A stretch of 64,000 bases of DNA from Bacteroidales bacterium (GTDB lineage: Bacteria > Bacteroidota > Bacteroidia > Bacteroidales > GCA-2748055), in the NCBI GenBank assembly GCA_029210585.1, contig JARGFP010000019.1, forward strand, positions 32,267 to 96,266, read 5' to 3'. Every line of letters begins with the position of its first letter. Within the stretch, counting starts at the first letter, position 1. The notes under the pieces are model-generated. The model saw only the letters and a list, made by a program, of their open reading frames with translations. It ran no database searches and was not told the origin of the DNA. Below are positions 44,049 to 52,807 of the stretch, piece after piece. A program made the translations under genes and the position numbers.

Positions 44049-46319
44049 TTAATGAGCTCCACACTGAAGGATGAAAGATGCTGTGGTTCCCGCTTCTGCC
44101 GTGCTTTTCAGTCGCAGCTCACTGTCGTGGAACCCGAGAATACTCCTTGCCAGTGACAGCCCGAGTCCGGATCCTTTTTCGTTTTCCGTGCCCCTGCGCC
44201 CCTTGCCAAAACTGCTTTCGGAGCACTGCATCAGCTCTCCCTCCGTCATTCCGATCCCTTTGTCCGTTATTTCCACAACCACATGGCTGTTTTGTTGTTG
44301 CGCAGAAACAATCACCTCTCCGCCCCTGTATGAATACTTGATTGCGTTGCTGACCAGGTTTGCAAGCACAATCCGGATCAGGTGGGAATCCACGTAACAG
44401 TCCATTGGACCAGATTTTTCTACCTGTAGCCGGATTTCCTTGCTGAAAACAGATCTTGAAAAATCCTGTAGTACCTCATCAACAAGGGAGGAGAAACGGA
44501 CCCGTTTGGGTGTAAATTCCAGGCTTCCCTCCCGCAGGCGGGTCCACAGTGCCAGGTTTTCAAGCATTCCCAGGGATAAGGCGGCAGAGTTGGCAAGACG
44601 GGAGAGCACAATTGTACGCTCTTCCTCATCCCTGAATTCATCCTTGGCCAGCACAGAAAGCGCAGTCAGCTGGTTCCCGATGGTCCCCCTGATATCGTGG
44701 GTGATCACTGACAGGATTTTGTCCTTGGTACGGTTGTATTCATCCAGTTTAATATTCTGACGTGTAATGATCTGGTTCTGTTGCGTAAGTGCTGCATTGT
44801 ACTGCTTTTGTCTTCGCTGTATGGTGTACAGCAGGATGAATGCAAGGGCGAAAAGGATGATTGCAGGGATCAGCGTAATGAGGATTTTCCTGTTGCGTTC
44901 AATCAGCACGGCATCCAGTTCTGCCTGCAACTGCAGCTGTTCGTTTTTTTCTTCCAATACCCTTGATTCGTATCTGAACTCAATCTCTTTAACAGCACGG
45001 GCCTTGTATTCATTCATCAAACTATCGCTGTATTTCTTGTAGAGATCGTATAATTCGAAGGCATGCCTGTAATTGCCGAATTGTTCCATTACCTCTTTCT
45101 GAATGAAATAGGCCGATGTGATATGTTCAAGTGCACCGATGGACAACCCATAAAACAGGGATGAATCGGCATACCGGAATGCCTCTTCCGGTTTACCGGC
45201 AGCAAGATAGGTCCTGCCGAGGTTGCTGAAACAACGTGCGAGCCCTTCCGGATCATTCACCTCGTGCTTCAATTCGATGGCGTGCAGGTCAAGTTCAATA
45301 GCCTCCATATAATTTTCTCTGTAGTATTCGATTTCGGCGAGAAAATTGTAGGCATTGGCAATGGAACGCGTTTCCCCGAGTTCCTGTTTGATATCGAGGC
45401 CCCTCCTGATATATGTCTCGGCGAGTTCGTATTGTCCCATGGGTATGTAATTGGTCCCGATATTGGTGAGGCACCTTGAGATTTCAACTTTATCTCCCAT
45501 TTGTTCGCTGACCGACAGTGCCTTATTGTAATGTTCCAGTGCCTTCCCGTACTCCTGCAGTTTGTTATAGATCACCCCGCTGTTCATCAGCGAAATGGAT
45601 TCCTGTTTGCGGTTACCGGTTTGCCGGGCATAGTAGAGCGACCTGCTGAAATTTTCCAGTGCCGTATGGTAGTCTCCCTGCTTGACATGCACCACGCCAA
45701 TATTGATATATGTATCTGTGAGGGAAATGGAGTCTGAATCCCGGAGGCTCAGTTCAATAACCTTCGCATAACTGTCGATGGCTTCACGGTACCTGCCGTA
45801 GTTCTTATAAATGATGCCCATATTGTTCAGGCACCTGATCAGACCTGCAGTGTGGTCCAGTTCGCTGAATACCCTGCGGGCGGAATCATATTTGGAAAGT
45901 GCAATGTCGTATTGGGAAAGAAAGAGGTGTGCGTTCCCCTGGTCGACCATCACGTCGGCATATTTTCCCTGCAGCCCCGACCGATGGAACCACGATTTGG
46001 CGCTTTCGAAATCCCTGAGTGCTTTGTTGTAATCGCCATGGAAATACCGGATCTTGCCCAGCGCAGCGTAACAAAGTCCTGTTCCCCTGTCATCGGATAT
46101 GCCTGTGGCCAGTTCCCTGGCTTGCTCAATCAATGCAAACGCCCGTGCCGTATCGCTGGTCTTGTATTCCAGGGCCAGTTCGGTGAGCAGTCTCACCCGC
46201 GTGGAATCCGACCCTGCCGCTGCAAGCTGACTGGTGATGTGTTCAATTTTTTTTCCCTGTTGTCCGGTTGCAGGGATTGCAATGAGCAATACGATAATTA
46301 CAAATAGGGTGATTCGCAT
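44049..46319 (-). CDS. TPR-containing membrane sensor histidine kinase
   Basis: 756 aa. Signal peptide (1-19), long array of TPRs in the periplasm (about 50-420; repeated YNKALEHYNKAL, YELAETYIRRGL, NNMGIIYKNYGRYREA units), coiled coil, one membrane helix (about 478-500, ITLIPAIILFALAFILLY), HisKA with phosphoacceptor in VITHDIRGTIGN (an unusual variant lacking the N-P of HDLRNP), and a HATPase with NLVSNAIKYS and GSGLGLSLA. It is encoded alone, 34 bp upstream of relA on the same strand, with no response regulator in the window. Same architecture as the kinase at 11561-13600. Confidence 0.9.
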   Translation of the reverse strand: MRITLFVIIVLLIAIPATGQQGKKIEHITSQLAAAGSDSTRVRLLTELALEYKTSDTARAFALIEQARELATGISDDRGTGLCYAALGKIRYFHGDYNKALRDFESAKSWFHRSGLQGKYADVMVDQGNAHLFLSQYDIALSKYDSARRVFSELDHTAGLIRCLNNMGIIYKNYGRYREAIDSYAKVIELSLRDSDSISLTDTYINIGVVHVKQGDYHTALENFSRSLYYARQTGNRKQESISLMNSGVIYNKLQEYGKALEHYNKALSVSEQMGDKVEISRCLTNIGTNYIPMGQYELAETYIRRGLDIKQELGETRSIANAYNFLAEIEYYRENYMEAIELDLHAIELKHEVNDPEGLARCFSNLGRTYLAAGKPEEAFRYADSSLFYGLSIGALEHITSAYFIQKEVMEQFGNYRHAFELYDLYKKYSDSLMNEYKARAVKEIEFRYESRVLEEKNEQLQLQAELDAVLIERNRKILITLIPAIILFALAFILLYTIQRRQKQYNAALTQQNQIITRQNIKLDEYNRTKDKILSVITHDIRGTIGNQLTALSVLAKDEFRDEEERTIVLSRLANSAALSLGMLENLALWTRLREGSLEFTPKRVRFSSLVDEVLQDFSRSVFSKEIRLQVEKSGPMDCYVDSHLIRIVLANLVSNAIKYSYRGGEVIVSAQQQNSHVVVEITDKGIGMTEGELMQCSESSFGKGRRGTENEKGSGLGLSLARSILGFHDSELRLKSTAEAGTTASFILQCGAH

Positions 46320-46488
46320 AGCAGGTTCAAATGGCTCCGGGGGTAAAAATAGGAATTATGGTTGAAATAAAACATTTGTCGGGAAAAAACAGTACACATC
46401 ATGGTGCACTCCGCCACAACCTTCCTTTCAGGGCGGACAGAAAACTTCCCGATTTTTCTATATTTACAGTTCAAAAAATATCCTTACT

Positions 46489-48090
46489 ATGTTCAAAGGA
46501 AAGAAAGTACCGCATACATTTGTTATTGTTTTCGGTTTTATCGTTGCTGCAGCCATCCTCACCTGGTTTGTTCCTGGTGGTGAATTTGAAAGAAAAACCG
46601 TCACAGTAAATGAGCAGGAACGCGAGATCATTGTCGAAGGCTCCTTTCAGTTCACAGAAAGCAATCCCCAAACCTGGCAGGTGTTCTCTGCCCTGTTCGA
46701 CGGGTTCGTCGACAAGGCCGATATCATTGTCTTCATCATCATCATCGGGGGTGCCTTCTGGATCATGAATGAAAGCAAGGCAATCGATGTTGGCATCCAG
46801 ACCTTCCTCATCCATGTAAGAAAGCTCGACCGGCTGAAATTTTTCCGCTTCCTGGGCGTGGACAATATTGTTATAACACTCATCATGTTGGTATTCAGCA
46901 TATTCGGTGCTATATTCGGCATGAGCGAGGAGACCATTGCATTTACCATTATTTTTATCCCGCTGGCCATCTCCATGGGATATGACTCCATCGTCGGGGT
47001 AAGTCTATGCTTTGTTGCTGCCGGACTCGGTTTTGCCGGTGCTTTGCTGAACCCTTTCACCATTGGCATCGCACAGGGACTTTCCAGTCTGCCCCTCTTC
47101 TCCGGCATTGAGTACCGCTTCTTCTGCTGGATTGTCATCAACATCATCGGCATTGGCTGGATCCTTCGGTATGCCGCACGTCTCCGGAAATCATCCACCA
47201 GTTCGATCGTATACGAAGAGGACGCATACTGGCGCCAGCGTAAAACGATCGATCTGAAGGAGATGAGTTACTACACCCCGCCTTCCGCCTGGGTCGTTTA
47301 CATCTTTCTTTCAGCAGCCATGGTTCTTTTCTCGGTACTCAATCCCAACATCACGCTCAATATCGGCAACAGCACATACCAGGGTTATTACCTGCCCGTG
47401 ATCACGCTCCTCTTCATTGTTACCGGTTTATTTGCCCTGCGGAAATCGCTTCACTTTTTTATACTCAACCTGCTGATGTTCACCATTATTTACCTGATTG
47501 TAGGTGTCATGGGTTTCAGCTGGTACATCAAGGAGATTGCTACGCTTTTCCTGGTGCTGGGTCTTGCCAGCGGGATCGCCATGAACAGCAGTGCCAATGA
47601 AATTGTAAAGCAGTTCTCAGCCGGGATGAAGGACATCCTCACTGCAGCATTTGTTGTTGGCCTGGCTGGAGGAATCCTGGTGATCCTGGAAGACGGAAAG
47701 GTCATCGACTCCCTGCTTTATTACATGTCGAAATCGATGCAGGAGTTCGGGAAGGTGGCATCCGTAACGGTTATGTACATTATCCAGACCGGGATCAATA
47801 TTGTGATCCCCAGCGGATCCGCAAAAGCGGCCCTCACCATGCCCATCATGTCGCAGTTCTCTGATCTAATCGGCATCTCCCGGCAGGCGACCGTTATGGC
47901 CTTCCAGTTTGGAGACGGTTTCACCAACATGATCACACCCACATCTGCGGTTCTGATCGGGGTGCTGGGTATTGCGCGGATTCCCTACGAGAAATGGGTA
48001 AAATGGATCCTGCCGTTCATGGTCATCCTGATCATCACCGGCTGGTTATTGCTGCTTCCGACTGTCCTGATGGACCTTTCGGGTTTCTGA
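46489..48090 (+). CDS. YfcC/DcuC-family membrane transporter
   Basis: 533 aa with about 12 membrane helices and the YfcC family opening VPHTFVIVFGFIVAAAILTWFVPGGEFER. Other family stretches are IFGMSEETIAFTIIFIPL, GAGLGFAGALLNPF-like AAGLGFAGALLNPFTIG, and QTGINIVIPSGSAKAALTMPIMS. Members are predicted to move basic amino acids or C4-dicarboxylates; the substrate is unknown. The start at ATG 46489 follows a -7-like TATATTTA at about 46459. No enzyme for a candidate substrate is adjacent. Confidence 0.88.
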   Translation: MFKGKKVPHTFVIVFGFIVAAAILTWFVPGGEFERKTVTVNEQEREIIVEGSFQFTESNPQTWQVFSALFDGFVDKADIIVFIIIIGGAFWIMNESKAIDVGIQTFLIHVRKLDRLKFFRFLGVDNIVITLIMLVFSIFGAIFGMSEETIAFTIIFIPLAISMGYDSIVGVSLCFVAAGLGFAGALLNPFTIGIAQGLSSLPLFSGIEYRFFCWIVINIIGIGWILRYAARLRKSSTSSIVYEEDAYWRQRKTIDLKEMSYYTPPSAWVVYIFLSAAMVLFSVLNPNITLNIGNSTYQGYYLPVITLLFIVTGLFALRKSLHFFILNLLMFTIIYLIVGVMGFSWYIKEIATLFLVLGLASGIAMNSSANEIVKQFSAGMKDILTAAFVVGLAGGILVILEDGKVIDSLLYYMSKSMQEFGKVASVTVMYIIQTGINIVIPSGSAKAALTMPIMSQFSDLIGISRQATVMAFQFGDGFTNMITPTSAVLIGVLGIARIPYEKWVKWILPFMVILIITGWLLLLPTVLMDLSGF

Positions 48091-48243
48091 TACTTTTACA
48101 GACCCGGCCGGTAAATAATCTCTCCAAAAAGCATTTCGCACAGCATAGGCGTATCATGCTGCATTGTCGGTGTAAGATCCGTCCGGTATGACGACACAAT
48201 TATTATGGAATATGTGCTCACATTCCCATTTCAAACATGGTCA

Positions 48244-48360
48244 CCTGTTACCCGGACCACGCCCGGCTGCCTGGAAGAGATGCCTGTTACCAGTACCTGA
48301 GCCGGCTACACGGATGAGATGCCTGTTACCCGGACCAGCGCCGGCTACCTGAAGGAGATT
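48244..48360 (-). repeat. 3'-end echo of the DUF6588 gene (three 39-bp units)
   Basis: Units at 48244-48282, 48283-48321 and 48322-48360 each begin CCTGTTAC and end GAGAT(G/T) on the plus strand. The gene's last 13 nt plus its TAG stop (48345-48360) lie in the third unit; the other two lie downstream. Identities are 30/39 (unit 3 v 2) and 32/39 (unit 3 v 1). The middle unit still has the TAG, the far one has CAG. The period is exactly 13 codons. The rest of 48091-48243 holds no gene. Confidence 0.85.
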
Positions 48361-49436
48361 CCGATTCCAGCGGTATGGGTGGAATAGAGCGTGCGGGTAA
48401 AATCATAATGGATGGTCAGCAACCCGAGTTTGATCCGCACACCAGCATTGAGCCGCAGGTTCCTGAAATTTTCGAATTCCATTTCCTGGATGGGATCCTC
48501 CGCAACCATGTAGGTGGTTTTGCCAAAGTCGTCGCCCTCCTCTGTAACGATGGTATTGATCGGATATTTACCGGTCAGTGCAAGTTCGACGAGTGAATTT
48601 GCATACCCAATGCCTTCATATACGGTGATGACCGGTATGGACTGTGAGGCAATAAGGTTGACTGTCCAGCCGGATACATCCATATTCAGGAACTGGTCAT
48701 TGAAATTTGGAGGATTCGTCATGGGCACTTCGGCAATGGGCTGCATATCGAGATGTGCCGACGTGCTGAGTTTCGTATATCCACCCTGCACTGCGATATT
48801 GATGAAATCCAGGCTTTTCAGGACAGGTATCCATTGTGAAATCGAATGTCGCCCCCCGATGCCATACAGACCGATCCTGCCGTAGTCACTTAGCCTGACT
48901 TCCGGAACAAACCGGAGGGTAAGATCCGTTCCCTTGAACAGTCCGATGGAAGCCTGGGCCATGGGCATGGGCAACCATTTGAGTCCGGAACCGTTGGGAT
49001 GGGTGACCCTGGCCAGCTCATAGGTTTCAGGAACACCACTCACCGGGTTGTCGACCACGGCTGAATAGACCAGTTCGGGCCTTACGTCCATGTCGCCTGC
49101 TGCTGTAGGTGCAATGAATGTAGCTCCACCCACTTCTGCCCTGAGGCCTTGCAGTGCGCTGAGATCATAGCGGAGTGCGGCCGGGGGTGCATATGCGATA
49201 CTGAATGTTGCGGTAACATCGAATCCGCCGGGTTTGTGGGGTTTGGCCGTGTTGTACCACCCCGCATTCAGGTTTGCTCCCATGATATTGGCATAGGGCC
49301 GCATGTATTCCTGGAGTAGCAGTTTTGCGTCATTGGTGTAGCCGTAGACAAAATCGAGGGCCGGTAGCTGGGCACCTGCTTTATTCACTGCGAATAACAC
49401 CAGAATTACTATAAAGATCTTTCTGAAAGTTTGCAT
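48345..49436 (-). CDS. DUF6588 exported protein
   Basis: 363 aa from ATG 49436 with signal peptide MQTFRKIFIVILVLFAVNKAGAQ. The body is rich in beta-strands with many alternating hydrophobic residues (e.g. AALRYDLSALQGLRAEVGG, RFVPEVRLSDYGRIGLYGIG, VRIKLGLLTIHYDFTRTLY) and ends in ISFR, which suggests an outer-membrane barrel-like protein. The fit to DUF6588 is by overall pattern. The function is unknown. It has its own promoter. The 3' end is part of a three-unit tandem repeat. Confidence 0.8.
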   Translation of the reverse strand: MQTFRKIFIVILVLFAVNKAGAQLPALDFVYGYTNDAKLLLQEYMRPYANIMGANLNAGWYNTAKPHKPGGFDVTATFSIAYAPPAALRYDLSALQGLRAEVGGATFIAPTAAGDMDVRPELVYSAVVDNPVSGVPETYELARVTHPNGSGLKWLPMPMAQASIGLFKGTDLTLRFVPEVRLSDYGRIGLYGIGGRHSISQWIPVLKSLDFINIAVQGGYTKLSTSAHLDMQPIAEVPMTNPPNFNDQFLNMDVSGWTVNLIASQSIPVITVYEGIGYANSLVELALTGKYPINTIVTEEGDDFGKTTYMVAEDPIQEMEFENFRNLRLNAGVRIKLGLLTIHYDFTRTLYSTHTAGIGISFR

Positions 49437-49477
49437 CGCGTATGTTGTTTTATTATCGCTTATGTAATTTAATACTG

Positions 49478-49485
49478 CAAAAATA
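49478..49485 (-). promoter_or_regulatory. -7 element of the DUF6588 gene
   Basis: Minus-strand TATTTTTG; predicted start near 49472, leader about 36 nt. A TTG lies 23 bp upstream. Confidence 0.55.
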
Positions 49486-49562
49486 GGCAATTTATGGACA
49501 GCGCGGTGCAATATATGCCCTGCGAAAGCGGTAATAAATTTCAGTATGCATCAGAATTCAAC

Positions 49563-49570
49563 TAAATTTG
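49563..49570 (+). promoter_or_regulatory. -7 element of rarA implying a leaderless mRNA
   Basis: TAAATTTG at 49563-49570. With the usual 5-6 nt offset the transcript would start at or next to the A of the ATG at 49576. Confidence 0.55.
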
Positions 49571-49575
49571 TATGC

Positions 49576-50886
49576 ATGGAACCAAAAATACAATTACCCA
49601 ATCAGCCCCTTGCGGACCGGATGCGGCCCAAATCCCTGGATGAATATTCGGGGCAGGAGCATCTTGTGGGAAAGGGGGCCGTGATCAGGACCATGGTAGA
49701 GAGCGGTTCCATGAGTTCATTTATTCTCTGGGGACCCCCGGGGGTGGGCAAAACCACGCTGGCGAAGATCATCTCCCACCAGCTGAACCGGCCTTTTTAT
49801 AGTTTAAGTGCCATCAATTCGGGGGTGAAGGATGTCCGGGAGACCATTGAGAAAGCGCGGAAACAGCAATTTTTCAATCAACCCAACCCGGTACTGTTTA
49901 TCGACGAGATCCATCGTTTCAGCAAGTCGCAGCAGGACAGTTTACTCGGTGCAGTGGAAGCCGGGATAATCACGCTCATCGGTGCCACCACTGAAAATCC
50001 GTCGTTCGAGGTGATTTCTCCCCTGCTCTCCAGGTGCCAGGTATATATCCTGAACAGTCTCGACAAGGACCAACTGATCGCCCTGGTGAACAAGGCGTTG
50101 AAAGAAGACAGTTACCTGAAGAAGCTGGATGTGCATGTACTTGAGTATGAAGCCATGCTGCAATATTCGGGTGGTGATGCCCGCAAACTTTACAATACGC
50201 TCGAACTGGTGATCCGCTCTGAGCTTTCGGACGAAGTGGATGAGATTGAGATCACCAATGACAAGGTGAAAGAGCGGCTCCAGGAGAACATTGCCGTATA
50301 TGACAAAAACGGGGAATTGCATTACGATATCATCTCAGCGTTCATTAAATCCATCCGCGGGGGCGATCCCGATGCAGCCGTATACTGGCTGGCCAGGATG
50401 CTGGATGGTGGCGAAGACATCAAGTTCATTGCACGCAGGCTGGTGATACTGGCAGCGGAGGACATCGGGCTGGCCAATCCCAATGCCCTGCTGATGGCCA
50501 ACAGCTGCTTCCAGTCCATTCATGTAATCGGCATGCCTGAGGCCAGGATCATCCTTTCCGAAACGGCCATCTACCTGGCCACATCGCCCAAAAGCAATTC
50601 GGCATATTCAGCTATCAATGCCGCATTGGCACATGTGAAGCAGACAGGGAACCTGCCAGTGCCCCTTCATTTGCGCAATGCTCCAACAAAACTCATGAAA
50701 GATATCGGGTACGGCAAGGATTACAAGTATGCACACAGTTACGAGGGAAACTTTGTTTCCGACCAGTTCCTGCCCGATGGGATCAAGAATCAGCAATTTT
50801 ACATCCCGGGCAGTAACAGCAGGGAGAATGAGATCAGGAAAACACTCGAAAACAACTGGAAAGACAAGAAAAAATATGACAAATAA
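49576..50886 (+). CDS. rarA: Replication-associated recombination protein A (MgsA/RarA)
   Basis: 436-aa clamp-loader-like AAA+ ATPase acting at stalled forks. Motifs: LADRMRPKSLDEYSGQEHLVG at the start, Walker A GPPGVGKTT, Walker B LFIDEIHRF, sensor 1 GATTENPSFEV, then the tetramerisation domain (ISAFIKSIRGGDPDAAVYWLARML, AAEDIGLANPNAL). The start is ATG 49576 since the -7 element covers the upstream frame. The 3' end overlaps kdsA by 11 bp, so the two are co-transcribed. Confidence 0.94.
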   Translation: MEPKIQLPNQPLADRMRPKSLDEYSGQEHLVGKGAVIRTMVESGSMSSFILWGPPGVGKTTLAKIISHQLNRPFYSLSAINSGVKDVRETIEKARKQQFFNQPNPVLFIDEIHRFSKSQQDSLLGAVEAGIITLIGATTENPSFEVISPLLSRCQVYILNSLDKDQLIALVNKALKEDSYLKKLDVHVLEYEAMLQYSGGDARKLYNTLELVIRSELSDEVDEIEITNDKVKERLQENIAVYDKNGELHYDIISAFIKSIRGGDPDAAVYWLARMLDGGEDIKFIARRLVILAAEDIGLANPNALLMANSCFQSIHVIGMPEARIILSETAIYLATSPKSNSAYSAINAALAHVKQTGNLPVPLHLRNAPTKLMKDIGYGKDYKYAHSYEGNFVSDQFLPDGIKNQQFYIPGSNSRENEIRKTLENNWKDKKKYDK

Positions 50887-51721
50887 AACCAGGTACACCG
50901 ATATCAGGAGCTTCATTCCCGGGGTTGCAGCAGGAGGAAACGGACAATTCTTCCTGTTGGCGGGTCCGTGTGTTGTAGAGAGCCGGGAACTTGTGATGCG
51001 CACCGCCGAACACCTCAAAGCAGTTACCGGCAAACTGGACATTCCCTTTGTGTTCAAGGCTTCTTACAGAAAAGCCAACCGATCGAGGGCGGATTCATTT
51101 GCCGGTATCGGGGACCAGGCGGCACTGGAAATACTTGCGGAGGTGCGCCGGGAACTGGGAATCCCGGTGATCACTGACATTCATAGCGCCGAAGAGGCAG
51201 CAATGGCAGCTGCTTATGTGGACGTGCTGCAGATCCCGGCGTTTCTTTGCCGGCAGACCGACATTCTCCAGGCTGCCGCTGAGACCGGGAAAACCGTTTC
51301 TGTGAAAAAGGGCCAGTTCCTTTCGCCCGGGGCAATGAAGTTTGCGGTAGAGAAGGTGCGGGGATCGGGCAATAAAAAAGTGATGATCACAGAACGCGGT
51401 ACTACGTTCGGGTACCACGACCTGGTGGTTGATTTCAGGGGGATTCCCGAAATGCAGTCCCTGGAAGTTCCCGTGGTACTTGATATTACCCATTCCCTGC
51501 AGGAACCCAACCAACAGGCCGGGGTGACAGGTGGCCGGCCGGACATGATCGAAACCATTGCACGTGCGGGGATTGCAGTAGGCGTTGACGGGCTGTTCAT
51601 GGAAACACATCCCGATCCCTCGTCTGCACGCTCCGACGGAGCCAACATGCTGCCTCTCGGCCAGGTGGAGGGCCTGCTCCAGCGCCTGGTGCGGTTGCGG
51701 CAGACTATTCTGCAGTTTTAA
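50876..51721 (+). CDS. kdsA: 3-deoxy-8-phosphooctulonate (KDO-8-P) synthase
   Basis: 281 aa. Condenses phosphoenolpyruvate with arabinose-5-phosphate for the LPS core sugar KDO. Family motifs: LLAGPCVVES, FKASYRKANRSR, DIHSAEEAA, IPAFLCRQTDIL, KKGQFLSPGAMK, TERGTTFGYHDLVVDFR and METHPDPSSARSDG. The start ATG 50876 lies inside the end of rarA; the longer frame from 50729 is a shadow of rarA. DAHP synthase is excluded by the AFLCRQTD and SRAD motifs. Confidence 0.95.
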   Translation: MTNKTRYTDIRSFIPGVAAGGNGQFFLLAGPCVVESRELVMRTAEHLKAVTGKLDIPFVFKASYRKANRSRADSFAGIGDQAALEILAEVRRELGIPVITDIHSAEEAAMAAAYVDVLQIPAFLCRQTDILQAAAETGKTVSVKKGQFLSPGAMKFAVEKVRGSGNKKVMITERGTTFGYHDLVVDFRGIPEMQSLEVPVVLDITHSLQEPNQQAGVTGGRPDMIETIARAGIAVGVDGLFMETHPDPSSARSDGANMLPLGQVEGLLQRLVRLRQTILQF

Positions 51722-51766
51722 TCGTTGTATAATTGTCTGTCCATAAAGTCCGATAACTGCGTTACT

Positions 51767-51820
51767 GCAAAAATTATAAATCCTCGAATACGATAGTATA
51801 CTGCGGTTTATAATTTTTGC
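51767..51820. repeat. 14-bp perfect inverted repeat between kdsA and the LolA-like gene
   Basis: GCAAAAATTATAAA (51767-51780) and TTTATAATTTTTGC (51807-51820) are exact complements around a 26-nt loop. It is 46 bp after the kdsA stop. It is A/T-rich and not followed by a clear T-run beyond the arm, so terminator, protein site or small mobile remnant are all possible. Confidence 0.55.
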
Positions 51821-51904
51821 GCGCTTTGTTCCCGAACTTTATGATCCAGCCACGTTGACTGTATTGACAGACTGATTAGTGTTTTTGAAAACTTACAAAA
51901 CAGT

Positions 51905-52630
51905 ATGCGTATGACAAAGATATCAATCTGGATCCTGCTCTTTCTTTTTACTGCAGGTCTGCAGGCGCAGGATCTCCAGTCGGTACTGGACAAAACCAGC
52001 CTGGCCCTGGGTCTTGATGCGAGGAAAGCAATTCCGGTGCTGGAAACCAGCGGCCATTTCATTATGGATGGCACGGACGCAAAAATGCCCTTCAAACTGA
52101 TCCAGCAGCGGCCAGACCTGCTGCGTGTCGAAACGATCTTGTTTGGTTTTAAGGCCATACAGACCTACAACGGAACCGCTGCCTGGATGCTTACCCCTAC
52201 CCAGGGACTGGAGGCCGTGAAGAAAGATGCCAGGGATATGGAGTTCATCGCTGCCGCTACGTCAATCGACGGTCCGTTTGCCTACAACAAGGATAACAAA
52301 TATACCCTCAGGTACCTTGGGAATGATACGTACAACGGGCAGCAAGCTGAAGTGGTTGCATGGACTTCCAGCGAGGAACGACTCAAATATTATGTGAATC
52401 CGGACACATGGCTGATCGATGCCGTGCGATATGAATACAAAAAGAATGGCGGATGGTACAGTATGGAATACCGCATTAAAGCATACATGGAATACCAGGG
52501 GGCGCAATTCCCCAGTGAAATTGCCGCGCTGGTCAATGGAGTGGAGATGATTAACCTGTATGTAAAGAAGCTCAATACACTGGAACAGGTAGCTCCCGAG
52601 CAGTTCGGCAAGCCTTCGTATATGATGTAG
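51905..52630 (+). CDS. LolA-like exported protein
   Basis: 241 aa with a signal peptide (about 1-22, ending GLQAQ) and a single beta-rich domain resembling LolA/LolB or outer-membrane lipoprotein-sorting proteins (LQSVLDKTSLALG start, FKLIQQRPDLLRVETILFG, QTYNGTAAWMLTP, YYVNPDTWLIDAVRYEYKKNG). It should bind a lipid or lipoprotein in the periplasm; this is inferred. ATG 51905 or ATG 51911 could be used. A near-consensus promoter (TTG at 51855, TGTTTTTG at about 51881) precedes it. Its 3' end is repeated downstream. Confidence 0.78.
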   Translation: MRMTKISIWILLFLFTAGLQAQDLQSVLDKTSLALGLDARKAIPVLETSGHFIMDGTDAKMPFKLIQQRPDLLRVETILFGFKAIQTYNGTAAWMLTPTQGLEAVKKDARDMEFIAAATSIDGPFAYNKDNKYTLRYLGNDTYNGQQAEVVAWTSSEERLKYYVNPDTWLIDAVRYEYKKNGGWYSMEYRIKAYMEYQGAQFPSEIAALVNGVEMINLYVKKLNTLEQVAPEQFGKPSYMM

Positions 52631-52683
52631 AGAGTCTTCGTACATGATGCAGCAAGCCTTCGTATATGATGTAGCGAGTCTTC
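52610..52683 (+). repeat. 3'-end echo of the LolA-like gene (period 44 bp, two half-units)
   Basis: The last six codons and stop of the gene (52610-52630, starting AAGCCTTCGTATATG) recur with no mismatch at 52654-52674. Between them is a related half-unit (52632-52652, GAGTCTTCGTACATG), whose first eight bases recur at 52676-52683 with the same 44-bp spacing. So the structure is an alternating A-B-A-B tandem repeat of about 22-bp half units. Confidence 0.85.
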
Positions 52684-52770
52684 CTTCAGACATCCCCGCA
52701 CGAGTTTCCCCTTACCGGGCGCATAGAGGGATTTCACCTCCAGGTATCAGTGCCATACCGGGCACACCGC

Positions 52771-52803
52771 AATAAAAAATAACGGGGATCGCTCCCCGTT
52801 ATT
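52771..52803 (-). terminator. Terminator of rnpB
   Basis: Minus-strand stem AATAACGGGGA / TCCCCGTTATT (52803-52778) with a GCGA tetraloop and TTTTTT after it, directly beyond the RNA's 3' end. Confidence 0.85.
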
Positions 52804-52807
52804 CCTT

